DNA from: Streptomyces viridochromogenes DSM 40736
GTDB taxonomy: Bacteria > Actinomycetota > Actinomycetes > Streptomycetales > Streptomycetaceae
Assembly (NCBI RefSeq): GCF_000158955.1
Contig: NZ_GG657757.1
Location: forward strand, 2,110,074-2,153,432
DNA: 43,359 nucleotides
Reading direction: 5' to 3'
Shown: one piece after another, positions 10,565 to 17,593 of the stretch
Layout of the letters: every line of letters starts with the position of its first letter
How positions within the stretch are numbered: the stretch's first letter is position 1
Made by a program: the position numbers and the translations under genes
Notes under the pieces: model-generated
The model's database searches: none
What the model saw: the letters and a program-made list of their open reading frames with translations, nothing else
Told to the model about the DNA's origin: nothing

Positions 10565-11437
10565 ATGCATCCTGCCCCGCGTGCCCTGCGCCGCGCTGCC
10601 CTGGCCGTCGTCCTCCTCGCCGCCGCAGTGAGCTGTGCACCGCAGCCGGAGGCCTCGGACCGGCCGTCGGCGTCCGGCGGAAACACGTGCGAGAAGGGCG
10701 AGTTGGCCACCCGCGCCTCGGGCAGGCTGACCATCGCCACCGACGAACCCGCCTATGAGCCCTGGTTCAAGGACGACGACCCCGCGAACGGCAAGGGATT
10801 CGAGTCGGCGGTCGCGTACGCCGTCGCCCGGCAGCTCGGCTATGGCAAGGACAAGGTCGTCTGGCAGACCGTCCCGTTCAACAAGGCCTTCGCGCCCGGC
10901 GAGAAGACCTTCGACTTCGACATCAACCAGGTGTCCGTCAGCGCCGAGCGGAAGAAGGCCGTGGACTTCTCGTCCGGCTACTACGACGTGCGCCAGGCCG
11001 TCGTCGCGCTCAAGGGCACCAAGGCCTCGAAGGCCACGAGCATCGCCGGCCTCAAGGGCCTCAAGCTGGGCGCCCAGGTCGGCACCACCAGCCTCGCCTC
11101 CATCGAGGACGTGGTGAAGCCGGCCCAGGGGGCGGCCGCCTTCGCCAAGAACGACCAGGCCAAGTCCGCGCTGAAGAACCGCCAGGTCGACGCCATCGTG
11201 GTCGACCTGCCGACCGCCTTCTACATCACCGGCGCCGAGGTCACGAACGCGACGATCGTCGGCCAGTTCGAGAACCAGGGCGGCACACCGGAGCAGTTCG
11301 GTCTGGTGCTCGACAAGGGCAGTGCCCTCACCTCGTGCGTGACGGACGCCGTGGACGCGCTCCGGAAGGACGGCACGCTCGCGAAGGTCGAGAAGCAGTG
11401 GCTGTCGGACGCCGTCGACGCTCCGGTCCTCAAGTGA
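10565..11437 (+). CDS. ABC transporter substrate-binding lipoprotein (polar amino acid type)
   Basis: A 290-residue secreted lipoprotein. A basic N-region (RALRR), hydrophobic core (AALAVVLLAAA) and lipobox AVSC give lipidation at Cys25. The mature part is a family 3 (SBP_bac_3) fold: GRLTIATDEPAYEPWF, GFESAVAYAVARQLG, the FDFDINQVSVSAERKKAVDFS block, LKGLKLGAQVGTTS, and VDAIVVDLPTAFY. The gene is first in a tightly coupled three-gene importer operon, with a 4-base GTGA overlap to the permease. Family 3 proteins bind polar or basic amino acids or opine-like compounds; the ligand cannot be read from sequence. Confidence 0.92.
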   Translation: MHPAPRALRRAALAVVLLAAAVSCAPQPEASDRPSASGGNTCEKGELATRASGRLTIATDEPAYEPWFKDDDPANGKGFESAVAYAVARQLGYGKDKVVWQTVPFNKAFAPGEKTFDFDINQVSVSAERKKAVDFSSGYYDVRQAVVALKGTKASKATSIAGLKGLKLGAQVGTTSLASIEDVVKPAQGAAAFAKNDQAKSALKNRQVDAIVVDLPTAFYITGAEVTNATIVGQFENQGGTPEQFGLVLDKGSALTSCVTDAVDALRKDGTLAKVEKQWLSDAVDAPVLK

Positions 11438-12336
11438 CGGTCACCGAAGATGCGCCCGGGGCGGACTCCGGCAAGGAGGGCGTGCGCGACGCGTACGCCC
11501 CGTCGCAGCGGCGGATCGAGCGCGAGCGGTACAAGCGTGCCCGGGCTCGCCGCGCCACTGCGGTCGCCGCCCTCTCGACCCTCGTCACCGGAGCCGTCCT
11601 CTACCTGGTCGTGGTCAACGCCCCGGGCTGGCCCCGCACCAAGGAGACCTTCTTCGACTGGGGGTACGCGCGCGAGGCGTTCCCCAAGGTCCTCGAAGGG
11701 CTGTGGCTGAACGTCCGGCTGCTGCTGGTCTGCGGGGCCGCGGTGCTCGTCCTCGGCATGCTGATCGCCATCGCGCGTACCCTGCGCGGGCCGGTGTTCT
11801 TCCCGCTGCGGGCCCTGGCCGCCGCGTACACGGACTTCTTCCGGGGACTCCCGCTGATCATCAACCTGATGATCGTCGTCCTCGGTGTCCCGGCGCTGCG
11901 GCTCCAGGGGGTGACCGTCGACCCGGTGCTCCTCGGCGGCACGGCGCTCACCCTCACGTACTCGGCGTACGTCGCCGAGGTGTTCCGGGCCGGCATCGAG
12001 TCCGTGCATCCCTCGCAGCGCGCCGCGGCCCGCTCACTCGGGCTCAGTAACCGGCAGGCCCTGCGGTACGTGGTGCTGCCTCAGGCGGTGCGCCGCCAGG
12101 TGCCGCCGCTGCTGAACGACCTGGTGTCGCTGCAGAAGGACACCGGGCTGGTGTCGATCGGCGGGGCGGTGGACGCCGTACGGGCCGCCGACATCATCGT
12201 CGGCCGCAGCCTCAACTACACGCCGTACATCGTCGCCGGTCTGGTGTTCGTCGCGCTGACCATCCCGATGACCCGCTTCACGGACTGGGTGACCGCACGG
12301 ATGGACCGCCGTCGGGCCCAGGGAGGAGCCACATGA
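11434..12336 (+). CDS. ABC transporter permease (amino acid, HisM/GlnP type)
   Basis: A 300-residue inner-membrane permease starting at GTG 11434 and overlapping the binding-protein stop. A charged cytoplasmic N-tail of about 40 residues is followed by a first membrane segment (AVAALSTLVTGAVLYLVVV), then the BPD_transp_1 domain: GLWLNVRLLLVCGAAVLVLG, the FFRGLPLIINLMIVVLGVP region, and the EAA loop region ESVHPSQRAAARSLGLSNRQ that docks on the ATPase. The long charged N-tail and extra first helix are usual for actinobacterial members. Overlaps the ATPase gene by ATGA. Confidence 0.93.
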   Translation: MTVTEDAPGADSGKEGVRDAYAPSQRRIERERYKRARARRATAVAALSTLVTGAVLYLVVVNAPGWPRTKETFFDWGYAREAFPKVLEGLWLNVRLLLVCGAAVLVLGMLIAIARTLRGPVFFPLRALAAAYTDFFRGLPLIINLMIVVLGVPALRLQGVTVDPVLLGGTALTLTYSAYVAEVFRAGIESVHPSQRAAARSLGLSNRQALRYVVLPQAVRRQVPPLLNDLVSLQKDTGLVSIGGAVDAVRAADIIVGRSLNYTPYIVAGLVFVALTIPMTRFTDWVTARMDRRRAQGGAT

Positions 12337-13085
12337 GCGAGACGCCCGTACTGCGGATGGAGTCCGTCCGCAAAACCTTCGGTGGCTCGGTCGTGCTGCG
12401 GGACGTCGACCTGGAGGTCGCGCCGCACACGGTCACCGCGCTGATCGGCGCGTCCGGCTCCGGCAAGTCCACGCTGCTGCGGTGCGCGAACCTGCTGGAG
12501 GAGATCGACGACGGGGCGATCTGGCTGGACGACGAGGAGATCACCGACCCCCGTGTCGACCAGGACGCCGTGCGGCGCCGGATCGGCGTGGTGTTCCAGG
12601 CGTACAACCTGTTCCCGCACATGACGGTCCTGGAGAACGTCACACTCGCTCCCCGCCGGGTGCACGGCGTGCCCCGGGCCGAGGCCGAGGCACGCGCGCG
12701 TGAGCTGCTGGAGCGGCTCGGTCTCGGTGGGAAGGCGGGAGAGTATCCGGACCGGCTGAGCGGCGGGCAGCAGCAGCGGGCGGCGATCGTCCGCGCCCTG
12801 GCCGTCCGGCCCCGGCTGCTGCTGCTCGACGAGATCACCGCCGCCCTCGACCCCGAGCTGGTGGGCGAGGTCCTCACGGTCGTCCGCGGGCTGAAGGACG
12901 AGGGCATGACCATGGTGCTGGCCACGCACGAGATGGGCTTCGCACGGGAGGTCGCCGACCAGGTGTGCTTCCTGGAGGGCGGTGTGGTGCATGAGCGCGG
13001 CACGGCCGAGCAGGTCTTCGGGGAGCCGCGGCAGGAGCGCACTCGGCGCTTCCTGCGGCGGGTCGTGGAGGCGGGACGTCTGTAA
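12333..13085 (+). CDS. ABC transporter ATP-binding protein (amino acid import)
   Basis: A 250-residue ATPase of the HisP/GlnQ group. Walker A GASGSGKST (39-47), Q-loop VVFQAYNLFPHMTVLENV, signature LSGGQQQRAAIVRALA, Walker B RLLLLDEITAALDPE (I in place of the usual P after DE), and H-loop ATHEMGFA. The FPHMTVLENV Q-loop is characteristic of polar amino acid importers. It is the last gene of the operon; the ATG overlaps the permease stop. Fully intact, so the importer should be functional. Confidence 0.95.
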   Translation: MSETPVLRMESVRKTFGGSVVLRDVDLEVAPHTVTALIGASGSGKSTLLRCANLLEEIDDGAIWLDDEEITDPRVDQDAVRRRIGVVFQAYNLFPHMTVLENVTLAPRRVHGVPRAEAEARARELLERLGLGGKAGEYPDRLSGGQQQRAAIVRALAVRPRLLLLDEITAALDPELVGEVLTVVRGLKDEGMTMVLATHEMGFAREVADQVCFLEGGVVHERGTAEQVFGEPRQERTRRFLRRVVEAGRL

Positions 13086-13124
13086 GGGGCGACGGCCAGG
13101 CCGGCGAGGCTTACCGGCACCGGC

Positions 13125-13598
13125 TCACGTGTCGGCCTTGCCCTCACCCGCCAGTGCCGCGACCCGCTCCACGCCGAACACGTACCCCTGCACCCCGCAG
13201 CCCGCGATGACCCCGTCGGCGCGCAGCGACACGTAGGAGTGGTGCCGGAACGACTCGCGCTTGTGGATGTTGGAGATGTGGACCTCCAACACCGGCATGC
13301 CGTCGCAGGTGTTGAGCGCATCCAGGATGGCGACGGAGGTGTGCGAGTAGGCGCCCGGGTTGATGACGATCCCGCAGTGGTTCAGCCGCGCCTCGTGGAT
13401 CCAGTCGACCAGTTCGCCCTCGTGGTTGGACTGGCGGAAGTCGACCGTACCGCCGTGCGCGGCCGCCGCCTTGGCGCACAGGGCCTCGACGTCGGCGAGG
13501 GTGTCGGAGCCGTAGATCTCCGGCTGGCGCTGGCCGAGCAGGTTCAGGTTGGGGCCGTTGAGGATCATGATCGGGGCGTTGGCCAGGGTGCGGGGCAC
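13125..13598 (-). CDS. aroQ: 3-dehydroquinate dehydratase, type II
   Basis: A 157-residue type II dehydroquinase, which converts 3-dehydroquinate to 3-dehydroshikimate in the shikimate pathway (or quinate catabolism). Motifs: [19 protein letters not shown] with catalytic Tyr29 on the flexible loop; [32 protein letters not shown]; and [17 protein letters not shown] carrying the catalytic His. The GTG at 13598 has GGAGGAACC directly upstream. The gene is separate from other aro genes and divergent from an MHS transporter, which suggests a link to uptake of shikimate or quinate. Length and motifs are normal for the dodecameric type II enzyme. Confidence 0.96.
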   Translation of the reverse strand: MPRTLANAPIMILNGPNLNLLGQRQPEIYGSDTLADVEALCAKAAAAHGGTVDFRQSNHEGELVDWIHEARLNHCGIVINPGAYSHTSVAILDALNTCDGMPVLEVHISNIHKRESFRHHSYVSLRADGVIAGCGVQGYVFGVERVAALAGEGKADT

Positions 13599-13792
13599 GG
13601 TTCCTCCGGTCCGGTCGCGTTCGGGCGGCCCGTGGCGGACCGCTGCTCACAGCCGGTCTATCACGGTGATCCCGATGGGGGCACGGCGCGTGTGGACGGC
13701 CCGGCCCGGCGCATCACGGTCACATACTGAGGACCCCCCAAGCCCTCCACGCGCCCCCGTAACCCGCCGTCACCGTGGGTAGTTGACGCGGC

Positions 13793-15106
13793 ATGCACGA
13801 CGTACGCACCGTAAGGGCACCCTCCATGCCGCGCCTCGCGGCCGCCTCCCTCGCCGGCACGGCCATCGAGTTCTACGACTTCTTCGTCTACGGGACGGCG
13901 GCGGCCCTGATCCTGGGGCCGCTGTTCTTCCCGACCTTCTCGCCGGTGGCGGGGACGCTGGCCGCCTTCGCCACCTTCGGTGTGGGCTTCGTGGCCCGGC
14001 CGCTGGGGTCGGTGCTCTTCGGACACATCGGGGACCGGAGGGGGCGGCGGCCGGTCCTCGTGGCCTCCCTGCTGCTCACCGGCGCCTCCACGGTCGCGGT
14101 GGGCTGTGTGCCGACGTACGGCACGATCGGCGTGGCCGCTCCCCTGCTGCTCCTCGTCCTGCGCTTCCTCCAGGGGCTCGGGCTCGGCGGGGAGTGGGGC
14201 GGGGCGGTGCTGCTGACGGTGGAGCACGCGCCCGCCGGACGGCGCGGGCTGTGGTCGAGCTTCCCTCAGGTCGGGCCGGCGCTGGGATTCCTGCTCGCCA
14301 ACGGTGTGGTGCTGGGGCTGTCGTCGACGCTGTCCGAGGCACAGTTCGCCGCGTGGGGGTGGCGCGTGCCGTTCTGGGCGGCGGGGGTACTGGCCGTCGT
14401 CGGACTGTGGCTGCGCTCCTCGCTCGCCGAGAGCCCCCGCTTCCTCGAGATGGACGATCACGCGCGCGTGCCGCTCGCCGAGGTCCTGCGTGACCACTGG
14501 CGCCTGCTCCTGCTCACCGGCGGGGCGCTCGCGATCGGCTACGCGATCTTCTACGCCGTGACGACCTGGTCGCTCGCCTACGGCACGGAACAGCTCGGGG
14601 TGAGCCGCAGCGTCATGCTGACCTGCATCATGGCCGCGGTGGTGGTGAAGGGCGCGCTCACGCCGCTGGCGGCGGTGCTCGGCGATCGCTACGGCCGGCG
14701 CCCCCTGTGCCTCGTGGGGTGCGCGGGCGCCGCCCTGTGGATGTTCCCGATGGTCGCTCTCCTCGCCACCGGCGATCCGCTGCCGATGTTCCTCGGCTTC
14801 CTCGGAGCGATGCTCTCCTTCATCACGATGTTCGCCGTGATCGCGGCGTATCTGCCCGAGCTGTACGCACCGCGGGTGCGCTGCACGGGCGCCGCCGTCG
14901 GCTACAACCTCGGCGGGGTGATCGGCGGCGCACTCACCCCGATCGTGGCGACGGCGCTGGCCGAGCAGGGCGGGCGGGTGCCCTGGGGCGTGGCCGCGTA
15001 TCTGACGGCGATCGCGCTGCTCAGCCTGGGGTGCTTCGCGCTGCTGCCCGAGACCCGTCCGGTTCCGGTGGCGGCAGGGGCGGAGGCGGAGGCGGCTACG
15101 GGTTGA
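13793..15106 (+). CDS. MFS transporter, MHS family (shikimate/metabolite:H+ symporter type)
   Basis: A 437-residue, 12-helix major facilitator of the metabolite:H+ symporter family (ShiA, KgtP, ProP). Features: TAIEFYDFFVYGTAAALI in helix 1, the GHIGDRRGRRPVLV loop between helices 2 and 3, RFLQGLGLGGEWGGAVLLTVEHAP in helix 4, and a second GDRYGRRPL loop after helix 8. The family carries shikimate, alpha-ketoglutarate, citrate, betaine or proline. Divergence from aroQ favours shikimate or quinate here, but that is inference. The ATG at 13793 gives MHDVRTVRAPSM; the internal ATG at 13826 is an alternative. The 3' end overlaps the convergent antiporter gene by 11 bases. Confidence 0.88.
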   Translation: MHDVRTVRAPSMPRLAAASLAGTAIEFYDFFVYGTAAALILGPLFFPTFSPVAGTLAAFATFGVGFVARPLGSVLFGHIGDRRGRRPVLVASLLLTGASTVAVGCVPTYGTIGVAAPLLLLVLRFLQGLGLGGEWGGAVLLTVEHAPAGRRGLWSSFPQVGPALGFLLANGVVLGLSSTLSEAQFAAWGWRVPFWAAGVLAVVGLWLRSSLAESPRFLEMDDHARVPLAEVLRDHWRLLLLTGGALAIGYAIFYAVTTWSLAYGTEQLGVSRSVMLTCIMAAVVVKGALTPLAAVLGDRYGRRPLCLVGCAGAALWMFPMVALLATGDPLPMFLGFLGAMLSFITMFAVIAAYLPELYAPRVRCTGAAVGYNLGGVIGGALTPIVATALAEQGGRVPWGVAAYLTAIALLSLGCFALLPETRPVPVAAGAEAEAATG

Positions 15107-16196
15107 CGGCCAGCTCCAGATACGCCGCGAACAGCACCAGATGGACTCCGCCCTGGAGCGGCGTGGCCCGGCCCGGCACCACGGTCAGCGAGGCCACCAC
15201 CACGGTCAGGGCGAGCAGCACCATGTGCGTGGCACCGAGGCCGAGCACCAGCGGGCCGGAGAGCCACACGGACGCGAGCGCGACCGCGGGAATGGTCAGT
15301 CCGATGCTGGCCATGGCCGAGCCGAGGGCGAGGTTCAGGCTGGTCTGCACGCGGTCGCGCCGGGCGGAGCGCAGCGCGGCGATGGTCTCCGGAAGCAGCA
15401 CCAGCAACGCGATGATCACGCCGACGACGGCCTGGTGCAGACCGGCGGCCTCCACCCCGGACTCGATGGTGGGAGACACCCCCTTGGCCAGACCGACCAC
15501 GCCGATCAGCGCCAGGCCCAGCAGCCCGAGACTGATCAGGGCGGTGCGGGCGGTCGGTGCCTCGGCGTGCTCCTCGGAGGTGATCACTTCGCCGTGCCGG
15601 GTGATCGGCAGGAAGTAGTCCCGGTGCCGCACGGTCTGCGTCGCGACGAACAGGCCGTACAGGACCAGTGAGGAGAGCGCGGCGAAGGTCAGCTGGACGG
15701 TGGAGAACTCCGGGCCGGGCTTGCTCGTGGTGAACGTCGGCAGGACCAGGCTGAGCGTCGCCAGGGTCGCGACGGTCGCCAGCGCGGCGCCGGTGCCCTC
15801 GGGGTTGAAGACGGCCGTGCCGTGCCGCAGGGAGGCGACCAGGAGGCAGAGGCCGACGATGCCGTTGCAGGTGATCATCACGGCCGCGAAGACCGTGTCG
15901 CGGGCCAGCGTCGAGGTCTTGTCCCCGCCGTCAACCATCAGGGTGACGATGAGGGCGACCTCGATGATCGTGACGGCGATGGCGAGCACGAGGGAGCCGA
16001 AGGGCTCGCCGACCCGGTGCGCCACCACCTCGGCGTGGTGCACGGCGGCCAGGACGGCTCCCGCGAGGACCAGGGTCATCAGCGCGACGATCACGCCGGG
16101 CAGGTCGCGCCCCCAGGTGAGGACCAGCAGCACGGCCGCGAGCAACGGCACCAGGGTCGTCCACTGCGCCGTGAGCGGCCTGCGCCGAGCGGTCAT
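15096..16196 (-). CDS. Calcium/cation:proton antiporter, ChaA/CaCA family
   Basis: A 366-residue membrane protein with about 10-11 helices. It carries the two alpha-repeats of the Ca2+:cation antiporter superfamily: GEPFGSLVLAIAVTIIEVAL with acidic Glu in the first, and LLPETIAALRSARRD...NLALGSAMASIGLTIPAV in the second. Exchanges Ca2+ (and often Na+ or K+) for H+, expelling the cation from the cytoplasm. ATG 16196 begins MTARRRPLTAQWTT. It follows the TerC gene in the same direction, but a strong terminator at 16285-16354 separates them, so it probably has its own promoter. Nearby Ca2+-binding TerD genes make a shared role in cation stress plausible. Confidence 0.88.
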   Translation of the reverse strand: MTARRRPLTAQWTTLVPLLAAVLLVLTWGRDLPGVIVALMTLVLAGAVLAAVHHAEVVAHRVGEPFGSLVLAIAVTIIEVALIVTLMVDGGDKTSTLARDTVFAAVMITCNGIVGLCLLVASLRHGTAVFNPEGTGAALATVATLATLSLVLPTFTTSKPGPEFSTVQLTFAALSSLVLYGLFVATQTVRHRDYFLPITRHGEVITSEEHAEAPTARTALISLGLLGLALIGVVGLAKGVSPTIESGVEAAGLHQAVVGVIIALLVLLPETIAALRSARRDRVQTSLNLALGSAMASIGLTIPAVALASVWLSGPLVLGLGATHMVLLALTVVVASLTVVPGRATPLQGGVHLVLFAAYLELAVNP

Positions 16197-16284
16197 GGAG
16201 GGATCGTCGCAGACGCTCGGGGGGCCCGCACTCCGGTCGTGCGGGTCCCTCGAGCGGGCTGCGGGGCTACCGGGGAACGCGCTC

Positions 16285-16354
16285 AGGAACAAACAAGCAC
16301 CGGGACCGGTGGTCGGCAATTCGCCGCGCACCGGTCCCGGTGATGGTTGTTCCT
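16285..16354 (-). terminator. Strong terminator after terC
   Basis: Nested inverted repeat: an outer 8-bp stem AGGAACAA (16285-16292)/TTGTTCCT (16347-16354) and an inner perfect 14-bp stem CACCGGGACCGGTG (16298-16311)/CACCGGTCCCGGTG (16329-16342). It lies just after the TerC stop on the minus strand and ahead of chaA. It may act in both directions. Confidence 0.8.
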
Positions 16355-16367
16355 GCGTCCGACGTGG

Positions 16368-17369
16368 TCAGACGTCGATGCTGTCCTTCGGAGCGCTTCC
16401 GCTCTGCCCCTTCGCCGCCTCGGCCGCCGCCTGCTTCTTGGAGGCCCGCAGGCTGGTGATCGTGGTGACGATCAGGACGGCGCAGATCACGCCGAGCGAG
16501 ACCGGGATGCTGATCTCGGGGACGTGCACCCCGGACTCGTGCAGCGCGTGGAGCACCAGCTTCACGCCGATGAAGCCCAGGATGATCGACAGGCCGTAGC
16601 TGAGGTGGACCAGCTTCTTCAGCAGGCCGCCGATGAGGAAGTACAGCTGGCGCAGACCCATCAGCGCGAACGCGTTGGCCGTGAAGACGATGTACGGGTC
16701 CTGCGTCAGGCCGAAGATCGCGGGGATGGAGTCGAGCGCGAACAGGACGTCGGTGGTGCCGATCGCGAGCATCACGACCAGCATCGGGGTCATGACCCGC
16801 TTGCCGTTCTCCTGGATCCACAGCTTGGTGCCGTGGTAGCGGTCGGCCACACCGAAGCGGCGCTCGGCGGCCTTGAGCAGCTTGTTCTCCTCCCAGTCCT
16901 CGTCGTCCTCGTCCGCGCGGGCCTCCTGGATGAGCTTCCAGGCGGTCCAGATGAGGAAGGCGCCGAAGATGTAGAACACCCACGCGAAGCTGGCGAGGAT
17001 CGCCGCACCGGCGGCGATGAAGATGGCCCGCAGGACCAGGGCGATGAGGACACCGATCAGCAGCACACGCTGTTGGTACTGCGAGGGCACCGCGAACTTC
17101 GCCATGATCAGGACGAAGACGAAGAGGTTGTCGACGCTCAACGACTTCTCGGTGATGAAGCCCGCGAAGAACTCACCGGCGGGCTGGCCGCCGCCGAACA
17201 TCAGCAGGCCGAGCCCGAAGAGCGCGGCGAGCACGATCCAGACGACCGTCCAGATTCCTGCTTCCTTGATCGACACGTCGTGCGGCTTGCGGCCGATGAA
17301 GAAGTCGACCGCGATCAGGGCGGCGAGGCCCACGATCGTCAGGACCCATAGGGTCACGGAAACATCCAC
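16368..17369 (-). CDS. TerC/Alx-family integral membrane protein (probable Mn2+ exporter)
   Basis: A 333-residue TerC/Alx protein with about 9 membrane segments. Conserved acidic membrane motifs: AALIAVDFFIG, EKSLSVDNLFVFVLIM, and GTTDVLFALDSIPAIFGLTQDP, all typical of TerC proteins that handle Mn2+ and protect against oxyanions. The cytoplasmic loop is acidic (EARADEDDEDWEEN). The GTG at 17369 (VDVSVTLWVLT) has GGAGG 5 bases upstream, and this Shine-Dalgarno is the one sequestered by the leader; the longer ORF start upstream would run through the leader and is rejected. The yybP-ykoY riboswitch leader makes Mn2+ export the best role. The TerD genes lie upstream on the same strand. Confidence 0.93.
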   Translation of the reverse strand: MDVSVTLWVLTIVGLAALIAVDFFIGRKPHDVSIKEAGIWTVVWIVLAALFGLGLLMFGGGQPAGEFFAGFITEKSLSVDNLFVFVLIMAKFAVPSQYQQRVLLIGVLIALVLRAIFIAAGAAILASFAWVFYIFGAFLIWTAWKLIQEARADEDDEDWEENKLLKAAERRFGVADRYHGTKLWIQENGKRVMTPMLVVMLAIGTTDVLFALDSIPAIFGLTQDPYIVFTANAFALMGLRQLYFLIGGLLKKLVHLSYGLSIILGFIGVKLVLHALHESGVHVPEISIPVSLGVICAVLIVTTITSLRASKKQAAAEAAKGQSGSAPKDSIDV

Positions 17370-17373
17370 TGCG

Positions 17374-17421
17374 CCTCCGGCAGTCGTTAACGGCAAATGT
17401 CAGCGTCGTCGCTGCCGGAGG
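17374..17421 (-). promoter_or_regulatory. Shine-Dalgarno-sequestering hairpin of terC
   Basis: CCTCCGGCAG (17421-17412) is perfectly complementary to CTGCCGGAGG (17383-17374), which contains the terC Shine-Dalgarno GGAGG. The upstream arm overlaps the 3' strand of riboswitch P1, so P1 and this hairpin cannot form together. This is the expression platform of a translational ON switch. Confidence 0.82.
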
Positions 17422-17513
17422 TCTCTTCCACCCAAGGATGGGCCGACGCCCCGGGATCTGGCCTGATCCGTATTGACGGGTACGCCGCAGCAGACAGGGA
17501 GTACTCCCCTCCG
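17416..17513 (-). promoter_or_regulatory. yybP-ykoY (Mn2+) riboswitch aptamer
   Basis: Read on the minus strand. P1 is formed by CGGAGG (17513-17508) and CCTCCG (17421-17416). The conserved GGGGAGTA loop block follows the first strand; the CCGTCAATACGG block is in the middle; AAGAGACC closes the junction before the second P1 strand. These match the conserved parts of yybP-ykoY RNAs, which bind Mn2+ and are typically found before TerC/Alx and P-type ATPase genes. About 98 nt. Cognate gene and position agree. Confidence 0.87.
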
Positions 17514-17521
17514 TGCCGACA

Positions 17522-17551
17522 ACAGTACCGCAATCACCAAGAACAGGTAAA
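17522..17551 (-). promoter_or_regulatory. Promoter of the riboswitch-terC transcript
   Basis: On the minus strand: -35 TTTACC (17551-17546), 18-base spacer, -10 TACTGT (17527-17522). Transcription would begin within the few bases before riboswitch P1, so the aptamer is the first folded element of the RNA. Confidence 0.6.
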
Positions 17552-17593
17552 GCACTTGGCAAAAGAAAGGCCAAAATCCCTGGTCAGAGGGCT

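Noticed and set aside
13081..13124. Possible terminator between the ABC operon and aroQ
   Set aside because: Only a weak GCCGG/CCGGC stem with a 9-base loop; not strong enough to list as a feature.
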